From Verrucomicrobiota bacterium (GTDB lineage Bacteria; Chlamydiota; Chlamydiia; Chlamydiales; Rhabdochlamydiaceae): a stretch of 6,055 nucleotides of DNA. The position numbers and the translations under genes are program-made. Below, in pieces: positions 1 to 4,895 of this stretch; the stretch's first letter is position 1; the number at the start of each line of letters is the position of its first letter. The notes beneath the pieces were generated by a model. It was not told where the DNA came from and ran no database searches. It saw nothing but the letters and a program-made list of their open reading frames with translations. Where the stretch lies: assembly GCA_903970455.1 (NCBI GenBank), contig CAJCIW010000073.1, positions 1-6,055 of the forward strand, given 5' to 3'.

Positions 1-52
1 TCCAATTTAAGTTCTGAAACAATAGTTTTTGTAACTCGTTGACGTGATGCAT
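1..52 (-). CDS. Start of an unidentified minus-strand gene, cut by the left window edge
   Basis: An ATG at 52-50 opens a frame of 17 codons without a stop up to base 1 (begins MHHVNELQKLL). It is preceded by AGGAG (62-58 on the minus strand) with a 5-base spacer, a strong Shine-Dalgarno arrangement that is uncommon by chance in such AT-rich DNA. Too little protein is present to assign a family. The gene would be divergent to the aminomutase gene, with about 260 bases between the starts. Its ribosome site and start codon lie inside the long hairpin at 33-106. Caution: another minus-strand frame is also open from about 109 to 1, but it has no start codon near its beginning. The call rests only on the ribosome site and the open frame. 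Confidence 0.38.
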   Translation of the reverse strand, partial: MHHVNELQKLLFQNLNW

Positions 53-106
53 AGCTACTCCTAAGTTGGCTAAACTCGGGTAGATATAATTCACGCTCAA
101 CGAGTT
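33..106. repeat. Long imperfect hairpin (inverted repeat with nested stems)
   Basis: Bases 33-47 (AACTCGTTGACGTGA) pair with 91-106, giving 15 pairs with a single one-base bulge. Nested inside are a 3-pair stretch (51-53/85-87), a 6-base stem (55-60/78-83, CTACTC against GGGTAG, one G-T) and a 4-base stem (64-67/73-76) closing a GGCTA loop. That is about 28 pairs in 74 bases. Read as minus-strand RNA, it holds the ribosome site and ATG of the left-edge gene. It could be a translational control element, a small palindromic mobile repeat, or a structured RNA. No T-tract follows closely enough to make it a classical terminator. Confidence 0.6.
58..62 (-). promoter_or_regulatory. Shine-Dalgarno site of the left-edge gene
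   Basis: AGGAG on the minus strand, 5 bases before the ATG at 52-50. It is the main support for the left-edge gene. Part of it would be paired in the 33-106 hairpin. Confidence 0.4.
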
Positions 107-160
107 CTTTTCATCACATTAAATTTTGTCCTGTACAAAGAAACTGGCTGTATCTAAGGA

Positions 161-208
161 ATGATTTTATTGCTGCTTCTTTTTCTTCTAATGAAATACA
201 TTATTTAA
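161..208 (+). CDS. Possible leucine-rich mini-ORF (15 codons), very uncertain
   Basis: ATG at 161 opens a 15-codon frame (MILLLLLFLLMKYII) ending with TAA at 206-208. Seven of codons 3-10 are leucine, using five different leucine codons. An AAGGA sits directly against the ATG (156-160), too close for efficient initiation. A leucine run before a hairpin (190-238) resembles the layout of attenuation leader peptides, or a tiny membrane peptide. However, a pyrimidine-rich stretch encodes Leu/Phe by default, so this may be coincidence. Confidence 0.12.
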   Translation: MILLLLLFLLMKYII

Positions 209-239
209 ATATCTCTGTAAAAATATAGCTATTTCATTG
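189..239. repeat. AT-rich inverted repeat upstream of the aminomutase
   Basis: AATGAAATA at 190-198 is exactly reverse-complementary to TATTTCATT at 230-238, extended by a T-G pair at 189/239. An inner stem of five pairs (202-206/221-225) surrounds a 14-base loop. It ends 8 bases before the -35 candidate at 247. It could be an operator for a dimeric regulator or an RNA hairpin; because it is AT-rich, chance is also possible. Confidence 0.35.
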
Positions 240-246
240 AGAGCAT

Positions 247-275
247 TGGACATAATTATTTTTATTTGCTAGTCT
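247..275 (+). promoter_or_regulatory. Candidate sigma-70 promoter of the aminomutase gene
   Basis: TGGACA (247-252, five of six to TTGACA) is followed by a 17-base spacer and TAGTCT (270-275). The latter matches the three most conserved -10 positions (T1, A2, T6), with a TG at 267-268 forming an extended -10. Transcription would begin near 282. That leaves about 11 bases before the ATG at 293 but about 35 before the ATG at 317, favouring 317 as the real start. Confidence 0.4.
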
Positions 276-305
276 AAGAATCGGTTTTTTTCATGTTATT
301 AAATC

Positions 306-309
306 GGGA
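306..309 (+). promoter_or_regulatory. Shine-Dalgarno GGGA deciding the aminomutase start
   Basis: GGGA lies 7 bases before the ATG at 317. The in-frame ATG at 293, eight codons upstream, has no comparable purine tract at the right distance. This supports initiation at 317. Confidence 0.5.
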
Positions 310-316
310 TGCAATT

Positions 317-1924
317 ATGAATTCATGCTCATCAAAACTTGAATTGTTTATAGAAGGAAGTTCATTGTCTATCGATGATCTCGTTTCTGTGGCAAGTGAT
401 CTTAAAATAAAGGTTTTAATTTCTTCAGAAACTGAAAAGCGCATTGAAGAATCGAATCTTTTACTCAATAAATTTGTAGAAAATAATCGGGTGATTTATG
501 GCGTCAATACTAGTCTTGGGGGTTTTGTTAATTGGTTGATCCCTGAAAGCAGCGCTCAAGAACTTCAAGAAAATTTAATCGCTGCAGTTGCTACAAATGT
601 AGGCCCTTATTTAGAAGATCGTATTGTAAGAGCGACTATCCTGGCACGGTTAAATTCTTTGGCGAGAGGTGCATCTGCAATTTCTCTTGAGAATTTTAAA
701 AAACTGCTGAAAATTTTTAACGCTGGGATTATTCCATGCATCCCTTCCAAAGGATCTCTTGGAGCTAGCGGCGATTTGGGTCCATTGGCTTGCATTGCTC
801 TTGTGGCGACGGGAAAATGGAAAGCAAAATATAATGGTCAAATTCTACCTGGAGGCGAAGCTTTGCAACTTGCTGGAATTGAGCCGATGAAGTTAGGTTT
901 TAAGGAAGGCCTTAGCTTAATCAATGGAACATCTGCCATGGTTGGTCTTGCTGCAATTCTTGTCGAACAGTCGATGACCTTGGTGAAAACTTATGACATC
1001 ATTTCGTGTTTAACTTTTGAAAGCCTGAAAGTAAAAAAGAAACCATTCAATCCAATCGTTCATAGGCAGAAGCCTCATGTTGGGCAATTAAGGACTGCTG
1101 AAAACATATGGAAACTTCTTGTCGATAGCCAAATGATTGTCGAAGAAGAAGAGATCGAAGAACAGCTGCGGGCTCATCCGAGATCAAGTCCCATATCGAC
1201 AGAAACCCCTATCGAAGATGCATATTCGATTCGGTGCACTCCTCATATTCTTGGGCCAATAAAAGATAGTCTTAAATGGATCGAATCTGTAGTGACGAAT
1301 GAGTTGAACTCTAGCAATGATAATCCTTTGATTATCTGCGAAAACGAAGATGTTTTTCATAATGGTCATTTTCACGGTCAATATATTTCAATGGCAATGG
1401 ATCATCTGTCAATTTGTTTGACAACTTTATCTAACTTGTCGGATAGGCGTATAGATCGTTTTATGGATAAGCATCATAATAATCAGCTTCCAGCATTTCT
1501 TTGCGCAGAAAAACCAGGTTTAAGATTGGGATTGATGGGTGGCCAGTTTATGGCGACTTCGCTAACAGCAGAAAATCGTTCTCTTTGCCATCCCGTTTCG
1601 ATACAATCACTGACATCAACAGGTGATTTTCAAGACATCGTCTCTTTAGGACTTGTTGCTGCACGACGAGCCAAAGAAATATATGACAATACCTGCTACA
1701 TTTTATCATTTGAACTATTGTGCGGTGCGCAAGCTGCTGAAATTAGAAATTCTAATCTGTTGGGAAAGGCTACACAACGAGTTTTCGAACTCGTTCGAGA
1801 AATCGTCCCCTACCTTTCTTCAGATCAATGTTTGACGGAATATCTAGAGCAAATTGCTCTTCTCATCAAATCTGGACAGCTTTGCGAAGCGGTTGAAAAA
1901 GATTTTGGAAAATTGCTAATTTGA
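317..1924 (+). CDS. MIO-dependent aromatic aminomutase/ammonia-lyase, probable phenylalanine 2,3-aminomutase (AdmH/PaPAM-like)
   Basis: Predicted cytosolic enzyme converting L-phenylalanine to beta-phenylalanine, or to cinnamate and ammonia, through the MIO electrophile. It has 535 residues, close to bacterial family members; the frame also opens at 293 (543 residues), but 317 has the better ribosome site. The MIO triad is A150-S151-G152 in GSLGASGDLGPLA. Other family residues are Tyr61 (catalytic base), Asn203, Tyr303, Arg306 (carboxylate binding) and Glu419 in the TAEN segment. The motifs AVATNVG, NELNSSNDNP, FHNGHFHGQ and GDFQDIVS are typical of the beta-amino-acid aminomutase branch. Residues recalled for PaPAM (Tyr78, Leu104, Val108, Leu216, Arg323, Leu421, Met424, Phe455) all map here with a constant offset of 17. 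Val91 replaces the histidine of histidine ammonia-lyases, arguing against histidine as substrate. Sequence alone cannot separate mutase from lyase. No frameshift is seen; the gene is more AT-rich than the neighbouring pump genes. Confidence 0.9.
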   Translation: MNSCSSKLELFIEGSSLSIDDLVSVASDLKIKVLISSETEKRIEESNLLLNKFVENNRVIYGVNTSLGGFVNWLIPESSAQELQENLIAAVATNVGPYLEDRIVRATILARLNSLARGASAISLENFKKLLKIFNAGIIPCIPSKGSLGASGDLGPLACIALVATGKWKAKYNGQILPGGEALQLAGIEPMKLGFKEGLSLINGTSAMVGLAAILVEQSMTLVKTYDIISCLTFESLKVKKKPFNPIVHRQKPHVGQLRTAENIWKLLVDSQMIVEEEEIEEQLRAHPRSSPISTETPIEDAYSIRCTPHILGPIKDSLKWIESVVTNELNSSNDNPLIICENEDVFHNGHFHGQYISMAMDHLSICLTTLSNLSDRRIDRFMDKHHNNQLPAFLCAEKPGLRLGLMGGQFMATSLTAENRSLCHPVSIQSLTSTGDFQDIVSLGLVAARRAKEIYDNTCYILSFELLCGAQAAEIRNSNLLGKATQRVFELVREIVPYLSSDQCLTEYLEQIALLIKSGQLCEAVEKDFGKLLI

Positions 1925-1931
1925 TTTTTTT
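1909..1931 (+). terminator. Weak terminator-like hairpin at the aminomutase stop
   Basis: AAATT (1910-1914) and AATTT (1918-1922) can pair around a GCT loop, overlapping the stop codon, followed by seven T at 1925-1931. The all-AT stem is weak, so termination here is doubtful. Confidence 0.2.
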
Positions 1932-1950
1932 AGATTTACGCAATACCATT

Positions 1951-1979
1951 GGAGAACGAAAATGAAAAATAGCAGCTGA
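1951..1979 (+). other. Strong ribosome site leading to a five-codon ORF; possible remnant of a lost cistron
   Basis: GGAG (1951-1954), a 7-base spacer and ATG (1962-1964) form the best plus-strand initiation signal in the window, 37 bases after the aminomutase stop. The frame reads MKNSS and then TGA at 1977-1979. Past that TGA it stays open to TAG at 2112-2114, running antisense into the end of the MFS gene, with no recognisable protein. It could be the start of a formerly cotranscribed gene lost by deletion, a mini-ORF, or chance. Confidence 0.3.
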
Positions 1980-2000
1980 GGGCCTTGCTCTGCACTTTTT
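1965..2000. terminator. Candidate bidirectional terminator between converging genes
   Basis: GCAG (1972-1975) pairs with CTGC (1990-1993), with a short inner AG/CT pairing. The stem is flanked by AAAAA (1965-1969) and TTTTT (1996-2000), giving a U-tract on either strand, as expected between converging genes. The GC part of the stem is short. An adjoining hairpin, TTTAGT (1998-2003) against ACTAAA (2012-2017), could add to or compete with it. Confidence 0.35.
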
Positions 2001-2035
2001 AGTGATAGTCTACTAAATCCACGTCCTCTAATTCT

Positions 2036-2073
2036 CCACATTCAAAGATTTCATGAATTTTATAAATCTGTGG
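2036..2073. repeat. Imperfect hairpin just beyond the MFS gene stop
   Basis: CCAC (2036-2039) pairs with GTGG (2070-2073), and AGATTT (2046-2051) with AAATCT (2064-2069), with a six-base bulge on one side and a 12-base loop. It begins about 10 bases past the stop of the minus-strand pump operon. No U-tract follows on the minus strand, so it could stabilise the 3' end of the transcript rather than be an intrinsic terminator. Confidence 0.3.
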
Positions 2074-2082
2074 TGAACTTCT

Positions 2083-3612
2083 TTATTCAGCCGGGGCGGC
2101 ATTCTTCGGAATAGAGCTGCGTCTCGTTCTGCCAATGGGCAAGAAGAGCAGCAGGCCTAAAAAGATCCAGCCCATCAAGAAAAAGCAATCGTTGATCCCT
2201 AAAATTTCCGCTTGTTGTTCAAGGGCGGCATTCATTTGCGCTAAAGCTTTTTTTCCGTGAAGGCCGAGGGCATGGAGTTGGTCGAGATACGACTGAGTTT
2301 GTGGAGAGAATTGAGTCAGGTTTTCTCCGACGGTCGCATGATGGTATGCGCTTCGACGTATCCAAAGGGTGGTAAATACAGAAGTGCCGACGCCTCCGAC
2401 CATCGCCCGTACAAAGTGGAAAATGCCTGTTGCGCTGGCCATTTTTTGGTTGGGGACTTCTTGCAAGCACAGAGCAAAGAGGGGAGTGATAAAGAAAATC
2501 AGGGCGCAGCCGAGCAAAAAGCGGGAAAAGCCAATGTGCCAAATGTCGACATCGGTATCGAAAAAGGAGGAAGCAAAGCAGGAAACCGCAAAGAGGGAAA
2601 AACAGATCCCTAGCATCAGGGTGTGGCCGTATTTAGTGAGCAGCTTTGTCGCCATTTGGGTACAAAATAAGGGCGCTAGCCCGATCGGGGCGACGGCGAG
2701 CCCGGCCCAGATCGACGTGTAATTCATGCTTGTTTGCAGCCATAAAGGGACGAGGACAACCGACCCGAAATAAATCGCGTAAGAGATCGCAATGTAAAAC
2801 ACCGAAAGAGCATAAGTGCGGATCTTGAAAAGTTTCAGCTCGATCAAAGGGTGTGTCGTCGTCAAACTCCAAACGATGAGCAACGTAAAAGAGATGACGG
2901 AAATCACGCCCATGGAAAGCATGAGGTCAGACCTAAACCAGTCATACTGTTCTCCTTTATCGAGGAGAAATTGCAGGCAAGTGACTCCCATGGCAAGCAA
3001 GATCAATCCTACCCAATCGATGGGAAGGCGTTCGATTGGGGTCTCTCGTTCTCTCAAGAAAAACCAAAGAATCGCTGCACTCCCGATTCCAACGGGAATG
3101 TTGATGTAGAAGATCCATGGCCAAACATAGTCATACGAAATCCACCCGCCCAGGATCGGGCCTAAAATGGGCGCGGTGATGACGATCGTGCTCCAAAAGG
3201 CTAGGACAGCATTTTTTTTCTCGGGAGGGTTGTTCAGCACGATCAATGTTTGGCTTAAGGGAATCAGTGGGCCTGCGCTAAATCCTTGCAAAAAACGGGA
3301 GATGATGAGCATTTGAAAATCGATGGCAGAGCCGCATGTCCAGGAAAAAAAGGTAAAGAGTAGCAAGGAAATGCAAATCAGTTTGACGGCGCCAATTCGT
3401 TTTGTCAACCATCCGGTGATGGGCAGCGCGATCGAGTTGCCGACCGCAAAAGAGGTAATCACATAAGTTCCTTGATCCGTGCTGACGCCAAGGTCTCCTG
3501 AAATATACGGAATGGAGACGTTGGCAATTGAATAATCGAGTACGATCATGAACGTCGCCGCAGCGAGCGCGAACATCACAAAATATCGAATCATTCCCGT
3601 GAGGGGATTCAT
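2083..3612 (-). CDS. emrB: EmrB/QacA-type MFS multidrug exporter (DHA2 family, 14 TM)
   Basis: Proton-driven inner-membrane exporter of 509 residues, normal for the 14-helix DHA2 family. Family motifs are clear: the TM1 motif LDYSIANVSIP (25-35), motif A GWLTKRIG (67-74), RFLQG (106-110), motif C APILGPILGGW (147-157), WPWIFYINIPVG (164-175), and IDWVG with LQFLLDKGEQYDW (198-225). I count fourteen hydrophobic segments, with a long polar loop at about 418-474 before the last helix, typical of EmrB. The ATG overlaps the adaptor stop by four bases (ATGA, 3612-3609), implying translational coupling. A second ATG at codon 7 has GGGA directly against it and is less likely. It should work with the adaptor and outer-membrane factor encoded upstream in the same operon. 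Substrates cannot be read from sequence; hydrophobic drugs, uncouplers or bile-salt-like compounds are usual for the family. Confidence 0.92.
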   Translation of the reverse strand: MNPLTGMIRYFVMFALAAATFMIVLDYSIANVSIPYISGDLGVSTDQGTYVITSFAVGNSIALPITGWLTKRIGAVKLICISLLLFTFFSWTCGSAIDFQMLIISRFLQGFSAGPLIPLSQTLIVLNNPPEKKNAVLAFWSTIVITAPILGPILGGWISYDYVWPWIFYINIPVGIGSAAILWFFLRERETPIERLPIDWVGLILLAMGVTCLQFLLDKGEQYDWFRSDLMLSMGVISVISFTLLIVWSLTTTHPLIELKLFKIRTYALSVFYIAISYAIYFGSVVLVPLWLQTSMNYTSIWAGLAVAPIGLAPLFCTQMATKLLTKYGHTLMLGICFSLFAVSCFASSFFDTDVDIWHIGFSRFLLGCALIFFITPLFALCLQEVPNQKMASATGIFHFVRAMVGGVGTSVFTTLWIRRSAYHHATVGENLTQFSPQTQSYLDQLHALGLHGKKALAQMNAALEQQAEILGINDCFFLMGWIFLGLLLFLPIGRTRRSSIPKNAAPAE

Positions 3613-4895
3613 TCAGGCCCCGCGCTCATATCTTCGATAAAGGCAAAAGAGAGGTTGGCTTCGATCACCTGGACGATCAACTCTTCAGCTCCTTGTTCTT
3701 GGGTCTCGAAAACGTTGGTCTCGTAAAGCGGGCCTGCCGGCCGCTCGCAGGGGACAAACGGTTTATCGGTTTCAGTGACGTTCACATTAGCTTCCATGGA
3801 AAGGCCAAGCCGCAAAGGGTATTTTTTGATCTGGTTTTGATCGAGGACGATCCGAACGGGGATCCTTTGTACGATTTTGATCCAGTTCCCTGTGGCATTT
3901 TGCGGGGGAAGCACGGAAAAGACGCTTCCTGTTCCGCCGCCGATGCCGGCGATCTTGCCTTGAAATTTGACTTTCCCGCCATAGATGTCCGATGTCACTA
4001 CCGCGGGCTGTCCTATCCGCATTTTTGTGAGCTGCACTTCTTTAAAATTGGCGTTGACCCACATCTGGTCCAAAGGAATGATCGCCATCAGCGGTTGCCC
4101 TTCGGCCACCCTTTCTCCCACTTGCACTGTGCGCTGGGCGACCAGGCCGGTGACGGGGGATTTAATCGTGCATCGCTGATAGGCGACATAAGTATCGCGG
4201 ACTTGATTTTTTGCGTGGTCGACAAGAGGATGCGTGTCTAGGGTTGTATTTTCTATCTGAGCGACAGAGGCGATGTATTGATGTTCTGAGGCGAGCAGAT
4301 CGGCAAACCCTGCCTGCAGGGCAGCCACGGCATGTTCATAATCTTCTCGGGAAACCCCGCCTTCGTCGACTAAATTCTTGCGGTGCTCATAATCTTGCGC
4401 AGCTTTGATGAACTCCGCTTTGGCGCTTGCAACGGCAGCCTCATATTGTTTCGCCTGCTCGAACATCTGCATCACATTGCGAACTGCGTTCCCAAGGTCA
4501 GCGATCGCTTTTGCCAAGGCTATTTTCGCATCGGTTTTGTCGAGTTCGACCAAAATTCTCCCTTGTTGAACAAAATCGGCGTCCATGACCGAAAAAGAAA
4601 CGACGATACCTGGGACTTGCGGCGTTATAACGACATTGTTCCCATCGACATAAGCGTCTGTTGTGGTCTCATGAAAGCGTCCATAAAGTAACCAATAGGC
4701 CAGCCAAATCGCGCCAAGAACCGCAAAGATCAGCAAAGTGATGATAATCGCTTTGTTCCGTTTCCGGTTGTTTTTGGGTTGGTTCTTGTGTTCTTCGGTA
4801 ACTTTTTTTGACTCGTTTGGGGGAATTGTGTGGTGCGGAATGGGGATTTTGGCGGGAAGATTTTTTTCTTTCTTTCCGTTGCTTTCCGATCTCAT
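3609..4895 (-). CDS. emrA: EmrA/HlyD-type membrane fusion protein (periplasmic adaptor)
   Basis: Adaptor bridging the MFS exporter and the outer-membrane channel; 428 residues, slightly longer than E. coli EmrA (about 390). The order is: a charged, proline- and lysine-rich cytoplasmic tail (1-47), one membrane anchor (about 48-71), first half of the lipoyl domain with TTDAYVDGNNVVITPQVPG (77-96), an alanine-rich helical hairpin (about 120-220), second lipoyl half KSPVTGLVAQRTVQVGERV (245-263), and a beta-barrel region with the EmrA signature GSVFSVLPPQNATGNWIK (323-340) and IPVRI. A tail of about 45 residues after the VNVTETDKPFV segment extends past the usual end. The start is supported by GAGG with a 6-base spacer (4905-4902). 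The ATG overlaps the channel gene stop by four bases (4895-4892). No frameshift is seen. Confidence 0.92.
   Translation of the reverse strand: MRSESNGKKEKNLPAKIPIPHHTIPPNESKKVTEEHKNQPKNNRKRNKAIIITLLIFAVLGAIWLAYWLLYGRFHETTTDAYVDGNNVVITPQVPGIVVSFSVMDADFVQQGRILVELDKTDAKIALAKAIADLGNAVRNVMQMFEQAKQYEAAVASAKAEFIKAAQDYEHRKNLVDEGGVSREDYEHAVAALQAGFADLLASEHQYIASVAQIENTTLDTHPLVDHAKNQVRDTYVAYQRCTIKSPVTGLVAQRTVQVGERVAEGQPLMAIIPLDQMWVNANFKEVQLTKMRIGQPAVVTSDIYGGKVKFQGKIAGIGGGTGSVFSVLPPQNATGNWIKIVQRIPVRIVLDQNQIKKYPLRLGLSMEANVNVTETDKPFVPCERPAGPLYETNVFETQEQGAEELIVQVIEANLSFAFIEDMSAGPE

Larger units (their letters stand above)
53..316. other. AT-rich divergent intergenic region
   Basis: No long gene is present on either strand between the left-edge gene start and the aminomutase start. 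The stretch contains the right part of the 33-106 hairpin, the 190-238 inverted repeat, a leucine-rich mini-ORF at 161-208, a promoter candidate at 247-275 and an SD-like GGGA at 306-309. I see no tRNA, rRNA or CRISPR repeats in it. Confidence 0.6.

Noticed and set aside
33..106. Hairpin as a tRNA or a rho-independent terminator
   Set aside because: There is no cloverleaf, anticodon arm or CCA end. The outer stem is long and only moderately GC-rich, and no uninterrupted T-tract of useful length directly follows it.
1..109. Minus-strand frame of about 36 codons with protein-like composition (contains YLPEFSQLRSSYASRQ)
   Set aside because: It follows two adjacent stops and has no ATG or GTG before the window edge. 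A run of this length without a stop is not unusual, and the overlapping frame starting at 52 has a strong ribosome site.
317..1924. Annotation as histidine ammonia-lyase (hutH)
   Set aside because: The Ser-His pair of HutH is Ala-Val here, and the AVATNVG, FHNGHFHGQ and GDFQDIVS segments match the aminomutase branch. No other hut genes are visible.
1977..2111. TGA at codon 6 of the 1962 ORF read as selenocysteine, giving a 50-residue protein
   Set aside because: The downstream frame has no recognisable redox motif or family, and its end runs antisense to the MFS gene. The nearby hairpins are better explained as terminators.
2219..3165. Several open frames of 60-118 codons on both strands within the MFS gene
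   Set aside because: They are shadows of the well-supported EmrB frame, with arginine/proline-rich translations and no family motifs.
3693..4241. 182-codon plus-strand frame opposite the EmrA gene
   Set aside because: It lies wholly antisense to a clear HlyD/EmrA frame. Its length is explained by the GC-rich codons of that gene, and the translation has no recognisable domain.
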